Assembly (NCBI GenBank): GCA_035948135.1
Contig: DASZJL010000025.1
Coordinates: 1-64,000 of the forward strand
DNA: 64,000 nt
Origin: CADDZP01 sp035948135
GTDB taxonomy: Bacteria > Actinomycetota > Acidimicrobiia > Acidimicrobiales > AC-14
Reading direction: 5' to 3'
Shown here: in pieces, positions 1 through 9,544 of the stretch
Layout: every line of letters begins with the position of its first letter
Numbering within the stretch: position 1 is the first letter of the stretch
Notes under the pieces: model-generated
Seen by the model: only the letters and a program-made list of their open reading frames with translations
Told to the model about the DNA's origin: nothing
The model's database searches: none
Made by a program: the position numbers and the translations under genes

Positions 1-1770
1 CGAGTCGCGCTACCGGACGACCTTGTCGCAAGGCTCGAAGGCAAATCCTCACTTGGGCGACTCGGGCTCCTGATCCACTCGAGTCTCCCAGCCAGCGAGC
101 GCGTTGCGGTCGTCGATGATGAAGGGCTCCGTCTGCGGCCGATCGGTGAGGTCGTGGCAAAGGGCTTGTCGGGCCACGTCGTGTCGTTCGACCCTGAGAC
201 GTTCGAGGTCGGCTACCACCCGATCACGGGCTGGTACGAAGGCCCGGCCGATCGAATCTTTGAAGTCTGCTTCGCGAGCGGAAGAAGCGTCCGGGTGACC
301 GCAGGCCACGCGCTGTTCACGCTCGACCGCGACGGAAACCTTGTGAAGGTGCGAGCGGGCGAACTTCGCGCTGGCACCCGAGTCGCGATTCCGAGACGCG
401 TTCCGGCGCCGCCGAGCCCGCGTCCATCGCTAGACATCTTCAAGTTGGCTCCCGAAGCGGCGCGTCGCGAGCTGATGCTCGAGGGCCCGACGGTGGATCA
501 CCTGCTCGACAACGCCGCGGCGGACGCGGCGAGGCTTCTCAAGGAGCAGGGCTGGTCGCACATCAGTTACTTCCGTAGCAGGCGGCGGCTCCCGCTCCAG
601 ATCGCGATGCAGCTCTGTCCCACGTGCCCGACCTCCCTCGACCGCCTTGCGGTGAAGGGGTCGTCACAGACGCTTCCGATCTCGATCGATATCGACAACG
701 AACTCGCATGGCTGTTCGGCATGTACGTCGCCGAGGGTTCACACCGGCGTGGCCAAGTCACGGTTTCGAATACCGATCAGGCTCTTCTTGACCGCCTCCA
801 GCGCATCTTCGAAGGCTTGGGCCTTCCGGTGTACCGCAGCGCCGGAGCGGTCACGTGCTGCTCCACCCTGCTTGCCGAAGCGTTCGACTGGCTGTGCATG
901 GGCGACACGGCGACCGAGAAGCGAATGCCGTCGGCCTTCCTCGGTTGGCCAGACAGCCTTCTCGAGGCCTTCCTCGAGGGATTCGTCGACGGCGATGGAT
1001 CGCGCGAGGTCACGCGCGTATCGCTCTGGTCGTCCTCGGACGGCCTGGTGGATGATCTGCTCTATCTATGCGAGCGACTGGGTCGGCGAGCGTCGGCCTC
1101 CGTTCGGGTCCGCGATGGCCGTCGCCTCTACCAAGTTTCGATACCCCGCAAGGAGCACAAGATGCTGACTGCGGTGCCGCTGCCTGACCGGCTGCTCATA
1201 CGGGTGCGCCTGGAAGGACGGATTCCGCAAGTCGACGCCGCGAAGCGCGCTGGATATCGCCACGCCTCCGACCTCAACAACATCGAACGCCGCCGCGGAC
1301 GCGACGCCGTGCGACGCCGGACGCTCGGCCGGCTGCGTGCGGTGTATCGATCGGCGGATCGACCTGCACCGTCGCTTCCGAAGCTGGAGCGGTTGATTGA
1401 CGGCGACCTTTTGTGGGACACCGTGACGAGTGTCCGCGATACGGGCGTGTCGGAGCCGATCTACGACCTGGAGGTACGGCCGGGCGGTCGGCACATCGAG
1501 AACTTCTTGGCCGGGACGGGGGGCGTCTTCGTATCGAATACCGCGGGATTCGTCGACGCCGGTTGGGATGGGCATTTGACGCTCGAGCTCTCGAACGTCG
1601 CCAACCTTCCGATCACGCTCTACCCCGGCATGAAGATCGGCCAGATCTCCTTCCTGCGCATGACGACGCCGGCCGACCAGCCCTACGGGTCGAAGGGTGT
1701 GGGCTCCAAGTACCAGGGCCAGCGGGGTCCGACACCGAGCCGCTACTTCGAGAACTTCCGCGACCGGTAG
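1..1770 (+). CDS. dcd: dCTP deaminase, 5'-truncated by the window edge and split by an in-frame intein
   Basis: Deaminates dCTP to supply dUTP/dUMP for thymidylate synthesis; the family is a cytosolic trimer. The reading frame is open from base 1. The first 27 codons carry the conserved SSLGRLGLL segment, with the Ser and Arg that correspond to active-site S111 and R115 of E. coli Dcd. A 486-codon intein follows. The frame then resumes at TAGFVDAGWDG, with the catalytic Glu in LELSN and the C-terminal KYQGQRGPTPS that closes over the nucleotide in this family. Removing the insert gives a continuous Dcd sequence (IHS then TAGF). The visible exteins total 103 residues; about 85 N-terminal residues lie to the left. 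The gene converges on the Fe-S oxidoreductase gene, 24 bp away. The frame is intact, so a functional enzyme depends on protein splicing. Confidence 0.93.
   Translation, partial: RVALPDDLVARLEGKSSLGRLGLLIHSSLPASERVAVVDDEGLRLRPIGEVVAKGLSGHVVSFDPETFEVGYHPITGWYEGPADRIFEVCFASGRSVRVTAGHALFTLDRDGNLVKVRAGELRAGTRVAIPRRVPAPPSPRPSLDIFKLAPEAARRELMLEGPTVDHLLDNAAADAARLLKEQGWSHISYFRSRRRLPLQIAMQLCPTCPTSLDRLAVKGSSQTLPISIDIDNELAWLFGMYVAEGSHRRGQVTVSNTDQALLDRLQRIFEGLGLPVYRSAGAVTCCSTLLAEAFDWLCMGDTATEKRMPSAFLGWPDSLLEAFLEGFVDGDGSREVTRVSLWSSSDGLVDDLLYLCERLGRRASASVRVRDGRRLYQVSIPRKEHKMLTAVPLPDRLLIRVRLEGRIPQVDAAKRAGYRHASDLNNIERRRGRDAVRRRTLGRLRAVYRSADRPAPSLPKLERLIDGDLLWDTVTSVRDTGVSEPIYDLEVRPGGRHIENFLAGTGGVFVSNTAGFVDAGWDGHLTLELSNVANLPITLYPGMKIGQISFLRMTTPADQPYGSKGVGSKYQGQRGPTPSRYFENFRDR
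82..1539 (+). other. Intein with LAGLIDADG homing-endonuclease domain inside Dcd
   Basis: This 486-residue in-frame insert has intein hallmarks. Residue 1 is Ser (SLPASERVAVVDDEG, block A). A TxxH block B motif lies at residues 73-76 (TAGH). Two LAGLIDADG-type helices are present, LFGMYVAEG at 211-219 and GFVDGDG at about 301-306, so one acidic position is Glu and the other Asp. The C-terminal block is NFLAGTGGVFVSN, ending in the splice Asn at residue 486, and the +1 extein residue is Thr. The usual penultimate His is Ser. The boundaries are set by the Dcd consensus, which has one Ser between His and Thr (HSTAG) and so assigns the second Ser of IHSS to the intein. It interrupts the host protein between the catalytic SSLGR and LELSN segments. 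Confidence 0.93.
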
Positions 1771-1794
1771 GAAGGCGCCGCGGGGAGCGTGCGG

Positions 1795-4038
1795 TTAGGT
1801 CGTCGCCGGTTCGTCCGACGGCGCCGGCTGGTGGAGCTCGGTGCCGGGGTGGTCGGGCGGCTGCTCGGGCGGCGAGTGCGGGCCTTCGATGGCGTCGAGA
1901 AGGTGCATAGAGATGTCCTGCACGATGACGTCGTCGCGGCCGTGCTCCTTCACGCCGTCGTCGATCATGATGTAGCAGTAGGGGCAGGCGACGGCCACGC
2001 GCTCCGCGCCGGTGTTCAAGAGTTCGCGCGAGCGGGCGGTGTTGACCTTGGTGCCGACCTTCTCCTCCATCCACATGCGCGCCCCGCCCGCGCCACAGCA
2101 CATGCCCTTGGTGCCGCTGCGGGGAGCCTCCACGATGTCGATGCCCTTCAGCTGGCCGAGCACCTTGCGGGGCGCCAGGTACACGTCGTTGTGGCGACCC
2201 AGATAGCACGAGTCGTGGTACACGACGCGCTCGGCCAGGGTGGCGCCGTCGAGCTGCAGCTTGCCGGTGTCGACCAACCACTCGAGGAACTGGCTGTGGT
2301 GCACGACCTCGTAGTTGCCGCCCAGCTGCGGGTACTCGTTCTTGATCGTGTTGAAGCAGTGCGGGCACTGGGTGACGATCTTGCGCACGCCCAAGCCGTT
2401 GAGAGTCTCGATGTTCTGCATGGCGAGCATCTGGAAGATGTACTCGTTGCCGGAGCGCCGGGCCGGGTCGCCGGTGCACAGCTCCGACGGCCCGAGGATG
2501 GCGAAGTCGATGCCCGCCCGGTGCATCAGCTTGGCCATGGCCTGGGTGACCTTCTTGTTCTTGTCGTCGAAGGAACCGGCACAGCCCACCCAGTAGAGGA
2601 ACTCGTGGTCGAACGGCTCGCTGCCGTTGACGATCGGCACCTCGACGGGGATGCCCTCGGCCCAGTCGGCCCGCTCGGCCTGACTGAGGCCCCACGGATT
2701 GTGCTGGTTCTCCATGGCGCGGTACGCCGTGCCCAGCTCGGTGGGGAAGTCGGACTCCATCAGCGACAGGTAGCGCCGCATGTCGAGGATCTTGTCGAGG
2801 ATCTCGATGTTCACCGGGCAGATCTCGTCACACGCCTTGCATGACGTGCACGCCCAGATCTCTTCTGACGTGATGCGCTCGAACACCGAGTCCGCGTTGA
2901 TCTTGATCTCGGCGTCCTCGCCGACCACGGGCGACACCCGCTGGCCGTTGGGCCCGGTCGCGGCCATCACGTTGCCGACCTTGAGGACGATCTCACGGGG
3001 ATCCAGGGGCTTGCCGGTGGCGTTCGCGGGGCACACGCTCGTGCAGCGTCCGCAGATGGTGCAGGCGTCGGTGTCGAGCAGCTGCTTCCACGTGAAGTCC
3101 TCGACCGCGCTGGCGCCGAAGGTCTCCAGCTCGGTCTCCATGAGGTTGGGCAGCGGCTTCATCGCCCCCTTGGGGCGGGTGCGGTCGCGCAGATACATGT
3201 TCGTCGGCGACGTGAACATGTGCCGCAGCTTGGTGGTCGGGAGGAGCAACAAGAACATGCCGAACAGGCCCACGTGAAGGACCCAGAGGGCGCGGTACCA
3301 GCCCAGGTGCTCGCCCGAGAGGAGCGTCGACAGGTTGTAGCCGACGAAGCGCCATTGCTCCCACGAGGGGTGACCGATGGCGGAGATGTGCAGGGCCTCG
3401 ATGACGAAGCCCGTCAACGGCAGGATCAGGAACATGCCGAGGATGACGTGGTCCTCGGGTCGGGTCTTGGACCGGATGCGGTACGGCCGGGCGATGTACC
3501 TGCGGGCGATGGCCCAGGCCACGCCGAGGGTGAACATGACGCCGACGGCGTCGGCGAACGCTCCATACGCCTGGTAGGTCGTGCCGTGCAGGAACTTCAG
3601 CGACTCGGGGGCCTGCTCCTGGATCTGGCTGATGATGGTGACGATGAACAGCCCGATGAAACCGAAGTAGATGAGTGAGTGCATCACGCCGGCTGCGGGG
3701 TCGCGCAGCAGGGTGCGCATGTAGAGGCCGTCCCGCAGGTCCTTGGCCCGACGCTCCACGTTGTTACGGGTCGTCGACCGGTTCTCGGGCTTGCCCCGAG
3801 TCCAGTTCCTGATGCGGAGGGAGAACAGGTAGCCGCAGGCGAAGAAGAGGATGGCGACCGTGGCGTAGAACAGCGTGCGCAGGGCGTAGGGGATGTGGAT
3901 GAACGTCTGGCGCTGGATCGTCGAGTGGTCGTCGAACTTGAGGATCGACGCGACGACGTCCGACGCGATCAGGGCCAGGAACCAGAACAGCCCCAGGGCG
4001 ATGGCGATGTGATGCGGCTTGATACGGAGACGTCGCAC
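1795..4038 (-). CDS. Membrane-bound Fe-S oxidoreductase (heterodisulfide reductase/EtfD-like)
   Basis: Probable quinone-reducing Fe-S protein of 747 residues. The N-terminal third has about six hydrophobic segments (roughly residues 10-30, 50-70, 115-135, 155-175, 200-220, 255-280), like the cytochrome b subunit NarI. Two 4Fe-4S motifs follow (CTICGRCTSVCP and CTSCKACDEICP), then two CCG domains with WVGCAGSF, CPHCFNT, HDSCYLGRHN, CCGAGG and CPYCYIM. Mycobacterial proteins with this architecture (EtfD, Rv0338c) pass electrons from the electron-transfer flavoprotein of fatty-acid oxidation into the membrane; that role here is inference. The GTG start at 4038 is supported by TACTTT exactly 7 nt upstream, suggesting a leaderless mRNA. 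The cyclic-nucleotide-binding gene lies 47 bp upstream on the same strand. Confidence 0.87.
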   Translation of the reverse strand: MRRLRIKPHHIAIALGLFWFLALIASDVVASILKFDDHSTIQRQTFIHIPYALRTLFYATVAILFFACGYLFSLRIRNWTRGKPENRSTTRNNVERRAKDLRDGLYMRTLLRDPAAGVMHSLIYFGFIGLFIVTIISQIQEQAPESLKFLHGTTYQAYGAFADAVGVMFTLGVAWAIARRYIARPYRIRSKTRPEDHVILGMFLILPLTGFVIEALHISAIGHPSWEQWRFVGYNLSTLLSGEHLGWYRALWVLHVGLFGMFLLLLPTTKLRHMFTSPTNMYLRDRTRPKGAMKPLPNLMETELETFGASAVEDFTWKQLLDTDACTICGRCTSVCPANATGKPLDPREIVLKVGNVMAATGPNGQRVSPVVGEDAEIKINADSVFERITSEEIWACTSCKACDEICPVNIEILDKILDMRRYLSLMESDFPTELGTAYRAMENQHNPWGLSQAERADWAEGIPVEVPIVNGSEPFDHEFLYWVGCAGSFDDKNKKVTQAMAKLMHRAGIDFAILGPSELCTGDPARRSGNEYIFQMLAMQNIETLNGLGVRKIVTQCPHCFNTIKNEYPQLGGNYEVVHHSQFLEWLVDTGKLQLDGATLAERVVYHDSCYLGRHNDVYLAPRKVLGQLKGIDIVEAPRSGTKGMCCGAGGARMWMEEKVGTKVNTARSRELLNTGAERVAVACPYCYIMIDDGVKEHGRDDVIVQDISMHLLDAIEGPHSPPEQPPDHPGTELHQPAPSDEPATT

Positions 4039-4045
4039 GGCCCGG

Positions 4046-4051
4046 AAAGTA
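4046..4051 (-). promoter_or_regulatory. Putative -10 box for the Fe-S oxidoreductase gene
   Basis: TACTTT on the minus strand, 7 nt from the GTG start, which is the spacing of a leaderless actinobacterial promoter. No convincing -35 box was identified. Confidence 0.45.
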
Positions 4052-4085
4052 GTTCGCCGCCCGCACGGGGGCGGAACTCGGCCCC

Positions 4086-4520
4086 TTAGTGGCTGTACGC
4101 CTTGGCGTCGGCCTCGCGGAGGCGCTGGGCCATCGACATCAGGAGCTTGTGGGCCATCGTCGGCACCTCGTCGATGACGCCCGCGAACTCGCGCTGGCCG
4201 AGGACGAGCACCTCCATGTCGTCCTTGGCGATGACCGAGGCCGACCGGGGGCCGCGGTCGAGCAGGGCGAGCTCACCGAAGTACTGGCCGGGGCCGAGCT
4301 TGGCGATCTCCTTCTTCCCGCGCTTGACCGACGCGTTGCCGTTGACGATGAGGAAGAACTCGTGGCCGGGCTTGCCTTCTTCGACGAGCACCTTGCCCTT
4401 GGGAACCTCCACGTCATCGGTGGCGCGGGCGATTGTCTGCAGTTCCTTCTTCGAGCACGCCGAGAAGAGCGGCACTTTCGCAAGGTGCTCGAGGTACTGA
4501 TCTTTCCGGCGCAGCGGCAT
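4086..4520 (-). CDS. Stand-alone cyclic-nucleotide-binding domain protein
   Basis: A 144-residue protein consisting almost entirely of one cNMP-binding beta-barrel. The phosphate-binding cassette is visible as FGELALLDRGPRSAS, close to the CAP/CRP consensus FGE(L/I)ALL..PR.A. No helix-turn-helix follows, so it is unlikely to be a direct transcription factor; it may sense cAMP or a related ligand and act on a partner. The ATG at 4520 (MPLRRKDQ) is preferred over an upstream in-frame start because TATGAT lies exactly 7 nt upstream. It is divergent from apgM and upstream of the Fe-S oxidoreductase on the same strand, so the two could be co-transcribed. A class III cyclase is encoded at 9935-13138, but a link is only inferred. 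Confidence 0.82.
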   Translation of the reverse strand: MPLRRKDQYLEHLAKVPLFSACSKKELQTIARATDDVEVPKGKVLVEEGKPGHEFFLIVNGNASVKRGKKEIAKLGPGQYFGELALLDRGPRSASVIAKDDMEVLVLGQREFAGVIDEVPTMAHKLLMSMAQRLREADAKAYSH

Positions 4521-4527
4521 GGCGGGG

Positions 4528-4550
4528 ATCATAACGACGGGCCGTAGGCT
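4528..4550. promoter_or_regulatory. Divergent leaderless promoter pair (cNMP-binding gene / apgM)
   Basis: The 37-bp gap between the ATG codons at 4520 (minus) and 4558 (plus) holds TATGAT on the minus strand (4528-4533) and TAGGCT on the plus strand (4545-4550). Each ends exactly 7 nt before its ATG, so both mRNAs probably begin at the A of the start codon. Confidence 0.55.
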
Positions 4551-4557
4551 CGTGCTC

Positions 4558-5760
4558 ATGGGTGGTCTCGACCTTTCGACGTTGGTTCAGCCGGCCGATA
4601 CGCGCATCGTGCTCGTCGTCATGGACGGGCTCGGCGGGTACGCCACGACGGCGAGAGGCAGCGAGCTGGAGGAAGCCGAGACGCCGAACCTCGACCGGCT
4701 GGCGACGGAAGGCTCGACCGGCTTGGTTGAGCCCGTCGGCCCCGGCATCACGCCCGGGTCGGGCCCTGGTCACCTCGGGCTGTTCGGCTACGACCCCCTC
4801 GAGTACGAGCTCGGCCGGGGCGCCCTCTCGGCGGCCGGCCTCGACGTCGAGCTCAAGCCTGGCGACGTTGCGGCGCGCGGCAACCTGGCCACCCTCGACG
4901 GGAAGGGGAACGTCACCGACCGCCGCGCAGGGCGCATCCCCGACGACGAGGCGGGGGCCGTCGTGGACAAGCTGCGGGCCGGCATCAGCATCGACGGTGT
5001 CGAGGTCGTGCTCGTCCCCGAGGCCCAGCACCGGGTGCTCGTGGTGCTCCGCGGCGACGGACTCGACGCCCGCGTCACCGACACCGATCCCCAGGCCACC
5101 GGCGTCCCCCCGCTGGCGCCCGAGGCCAAGGTCCCCGACGCCAAGCGCGCCGCAGAGGTCGTCGCCGAGCTCGACACCCAGGTGGGCAAGCTGCTGGTGG
5201 ACGAGCCCAAGGCCAACGCCCTCCTCCTCCGCGGCTTCGACTCGCACCGCGAGCTGCCGTCGATGCAGCAGCGCTACGGCGTGAACCCCGCCGCGGTCGC
5301 CATTTATCCGATGTACCGGGGCATCGCTCGCCTCGTCGGCATGGAGGTGTTGCCGAAGCCCGCAGACCTCGACGGCCAGGTCGCCCAGCTGAAAGAGCAG
5401 TGGGACCGCTTCGACTACTTCTTCCTGCACCACAAGTACACGGACTCGGCCGGCGAGGACGGCGACTTCGACCGCAAGGTGGCCGCGATCGAGACCCTCG
5501 ACGCCGCCATTCCCGCCATCGTCGACCTGGGCCCCGACGTCATCGTCGTCACCGGCGACCACGCCACGCCCAGCCAGATGGCTGCCCACTCCTGGCATCC
5601 GGTGCCGGCCCTCATGTGGGGGGACCGGGTGGGCCGAGATGCCACGGAACGCTTCGGCGAGCGCTGGTGCGCCGGCGGGATGCTCGGCCTCCGCCCGACC
5701 AAGGACCTCATGCCGGTCGCCCTGGCCGCCGCCGGCCGCCTGGCCAAATACGGCGCCTGA
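4558..5760 (+). CDS. apgM: 2,3-bisphosphoglycerate-independent phosphoglycerate mutase, archaeal type
   Basis: Interconverts 3- and 2-phosphoglycerate in glycolysis and gluconeogenesis. The 400-residue protein belongs to the alkaline-phosphatase superfamily and has the archaeal-type layout. An N-terminal metal-binding Asp lies in VVMDGLGGY, the conserved PGSGPGHLGLFGYDP block follows, and metal ligands sit in HHKYTDSAGEDGDFDRK and TGDHATPSQMAAHSWHPVP near the C-terminus. The length is normal for ApgM and shorter than the GpmI type (about 510). The ATG at 4558 is chosen over one 39 nt upstream because it gives the usual N-terminus and has TAGGCT 7 nt before it. It ends 5 bp before an inverted repeat and stands apart from the dnaK operon. 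Confidence 0.9.
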   Translation: MGGLDLSTLVQPADTRIVLVVMDGLGGYATTARGSELEEAETPNLDRLATEGSTGLVEPVGPGITPGSGPGHLGLFGYDPLEYELGRGALSAAGLDVELKPGDVAARGNLATLDGKGNVTDRRAGRIPDDEAGAVVDKLRAGISIDGVEVVLVPEAQHRVLVVLRGDGLDARVTDTDPQATGVPPLAPEAKVPDAKRAAEVVAELDTQVGKLLVDEPKANALLLRGFDSHRELPSMQQRYGVNPAAVAIYPMYRGIARLVGMEVLPKPADLDGQVAQLKEQWDRFDYFFLHHKYTDSAGEDGDFDRKVAAIETLDAAIPAIVDLGPDVIVVTGDHATPSQMAAHSWHPVPALMWGDRVGRDATERFGERWCAGGMLGLRPTKDLMPVALAAAGRLAKYGA

Positions 5761-5765
5761 GAAGG

Positions 5766-5819
5766 GCATTCTGAGGGTGGAAACCCGCCCTGGGATGTCG
5801 ATTTCCACCCTCAGAATGC
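5766..5819. repeat. Perfect 18-bp inverted repeat between apgM and dnaK
   Basis: GCATTCTGAGGGTGGAAA at 5766-5783 is matched perfectly in reverse complement at 5802-5819, with an 18-nt spacer. As RNA it would form a long hairpin directly after the apgM stop codon, so it may terminate or stabilise that transcript. No U-tract follows, so classical intrinsic termination is uncertain; a protein-binding palindrome is the alternative. Confidence 0.6.
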
Positions 5820-5853
5820 GGAGGTAGTGGGGAATAGGCCGGGTCTCCGGGGC

Positions 5854-5874
5854 CTTGATACGATCGGACTCAAC
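5854..5874 (+). promoter_or_regulatory. HAIR-like operator (HspR site) upstream of dnaK
   Basis: CTTGATA-CGATCGG-ACTCAAC matches the HspR-associated inverted repeat CTTGAGT-N7-ACTCAAG at 11 of 14 defined positions, with the correct 7-nt spacer. It lies 47 bp before the dnaK ATG, next to a CATACT -10 candidate and upstream of the GGAGG ribosome-binding site at 5908-5912. The fourth gene of the operon encodes HspR, so autoregulation is likely. Confidence 0.65.
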
Positions 5875-5921
5875 TTTTCAGAGTCTCAGATCGCATACTC
5901 AGCATCCGGAGGAATACGAAC

Positions 5922-7760
<1,839 letters not shown>

Positions 7761-7763
7761 GCC

Positions 7764-8369
7764 ATGGCCGGCTCCCGTCCGGAGTCGACGGATCGTCCGC
7801 AGTCGACGGGTCCTGTCCCTCCGGGGACCCCTCCCGCCGCCGCCACCCCAGAGGGGACCCCGACGGCGGCGGGTCCCTCCCCCACGGGCCACCCGTCGAC
7901 TGCTCCATCGCCTTCCGGCGATGTCGCCGCGGCCGAGGCCGCGGTCGAAAAGGACATCGACATTGCTCGCATCGCGCGGGAGCGGGATGATTACCTCGAC
8001 GCGTTGAAGCGGCTGCAGGCCGACTTCGAGAACTACAAGAAGCGCATCCTCAAGCAGCAGACCGAGCACCTCGAGCGGGCCGCCGAGGGCCTGGTGGAGA
8101 AGCTCCTCCCCGTCCTCGACACCTTCGACCTGGCGATCGCCCACGGCGGCGAGGGGCTCGACCAGGTGCAGGGTCAGCTCATCGGCGCCCTGGAGAAGGA
8201 GGGCCTCGAGCGCATCGACCCGGTCGGCAAGCCCTTCGATCCCAACGAGAGCGACGCGGTCGCCCACGAGCCCGGCGACGGTGAGCCGGTTGTGTCCGAA
8301 GTCATGCGGACGGGCTACCGCTTCAAGGGCAAGCTGTTACGGCCGGCCATGGTGAAGGTCAAGGGGTAA
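7764..8369 (+). CDS. grpE: Nucleotide exchange factor GrpE
   Basis: Releases ADP from DnaK and so resets the chaperone cycle. The 201-residue protein has a long Pro/Gly/Thr-rich, probably disordered N-terminus (to about residue 55). A coiled-coil segment follows (about 62-110: RDDYLDALKRLQADFENYKKR), then the C-terminal beta domain ending in GYRFKGKLLRPAMVKV, the conserved GrpE signature. It starts 3 bp after the dnaK stop codon and ends 4 bp before dnaJ, so it belongs to the heat-shock operon. Confidence 0.96.
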   Translation: MAGSRPESTDRPQSTGPVPPGTPPAAATPEGTPTAAGPSPTGHPSTAPSPSGDVAAAEAAVEKDIDIARIARERDDYLDALKRLQADFENYKKRILKQQTEHLERAAEGLVEKLLPVLDTFDLAIAHGGEGLDQVQGQLIGALEKEGLERIDPVGKPFDPNESDAVAHEPGDGEPVVSEVMRTGYRFKGKLLRPAMVKVKG

Positions 8370-8373
8370 CCGC

Positions 8374-9543
8374 ATGGCCGCGCAGCCCCAGCGCGAGTGG
8401 TTCGAGAAGGATTACTACAAGGTCCTCGGTGTGGCGGAGACAGCCACCGACAAGGAGATCCGGCGCGCCTACCGGAAGTTGGCCAAGGAGCATCACCCCG
8501 ACTCCAACCCCGGCCACGAGGAGACGTTCAAGGAGATCTCCGCCGCTTACGACGTCCTCTCCGACGACGAGAAGCGCAAGGCCTACGACGAGGTCCGCCG
8601 CCTCGGCCCCATGGCCGGCGGCTTTGGTCCCGGTGGCGGGGGCTTCGGCGCGGGTGCTGGCGCGCCCGGCGGGGGCCCAGGCGGGTTCACCTTCACCACC
8701 GAGGACCTCGGCGACATGGGTGGCCTCGGCGACCTGTTCGGCAACCTCTTCGGGGGTGGGGGCGGCATGGGTGGCCGTCGCCGTGGACAGACGGTCGGCC
8801 CTCGGCGGGGCGACGACCTCGAGACCGAGCTGCACCTGTCGTTCCTCGACGCCGTCAACGGCGTCACGACCACCGTGAACCTCACCAGCGAGATGGCGTG
8901 TCACACCTGCCACGGCAGCGGGGCCGCGCCGGGCACGATGCCAGTCGTCTGCCCGACGTGCGGCGGGCGCGGGGCAGTCGAGGACAACCAGGGGCCGTTC
9001 TCGTTCAGCCGGGCCTGTCCGCACTGCAACGGCAGGGGCACGATCGTCGAGTCGCCGTGCCCGACGTGCAAGGGCTCGGGCGTGGAGCGCCGTCCCCGGC
9101 AGGTCAAGGTCCGCATCCCGGCCGGTGTCGACGACGGCCAGCGCATCAGGCTGAAGGGCCGCGGAGGCGCAGGCCGGAACGGCGGTCCGCCGGGCGACCT
9201 CTACGTGGTCGTCCACGTGTCATCGCACGACCTTTTCAACCGCAAGGGCAAGGACCTGCTGCTCACGGTGCCCCTCACGTTCCCCGAGGCGGCGCTGGGC
9301 GCGGAGATCAAGGTGCCGACCCTCGACGGTGGGCCCGTCACCCTCAAGATCCCGGCCGGCACGCGCTCGGGACGCACGTTCCGGGTCAAGGGCCGCGGCG
9401 TTCCCGTCAGCAAGGGCGCCGGTGACCTGCTCGTCACCACCGAGGTCGCGGTGCCGGCCAAGCTCACGGCCGAGCAGCGCGAGGCGGTCGAGACCCTGGC
9501 CGAGTCCACCAAGGAATCACCGAGAGCACATCTGGGCGTTTGA
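8374..9543 (+). CDS. dnaJ: Chaperone DnaJ (type I Hsp40)
   Basis: Co-chaperone that delivers substrates to DnaK and stimulates its ATPase. The 389 residues contain an N-terminal J domain with the HPD motif in EHHPDSN, a Gly/Phe-rich linker at about residues 80-135, and four zinc-binding CxxCxGxG repeats (CHTCHGSG, CPTCGGRG, CPHCNGRG, CPTCKGSG). Two C-terminal beta domains follow. All elements of a complete type I DnaJ are present. It lies 4 bp after grpE; the hspR ATG begins 1 nt after its stop codon. Confidence 0.97.
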   Translation: MAAQPQREWFEKDYYKVLGVAETATDKEIRRAYRKLAKEHHPDSNPGHEETFKEISAAYDVLSDDEKRKAYDEVRRLGPMAGGFGPGGGGFGAGAGAPGGGPGGFTFTTEDLGDMGGLGDLFGNLFGGGGGMGGRRRGQTVGPRRGDDLETELHLSFLDAVNGVTTTVNLTSEMACHTCHGSGAAPGTMPVVCPTCGGRGAVEDNQGPFSFSRACPHCNGRGTIVESPCPTCKGSGVERRPRQVKVRIPAGVDDGQRIRLKGRGGAGRNGGPPGDLYVVVHVSSHDLFNRKGKDLLLTVPLTFPEAALGAEIKVPTLDGGPVTLKIPAGTRSGRTFRVKGRGVPVSKGAGDLLVTTEVAVPAKLTAEQREAVETLAESTKESPRAHLGV

Positions 9544-9544
9544 G

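Noticed and set aside
1..1770. Prophage or IS element at the left end because of the homing endonuclease
   Set aside because: The endonuclease lies in frame inside an intein with both splice blocks, and no other mobile-element gene is nearby.
1613..2844. Overlapping frames on both strands inside the Fe-S oxidoreductase gene
   Set aside because: The minus-strand frame with CxxC motifs is clearly the gene; the others are Arg-rich or Val/Asp-rich shadows.
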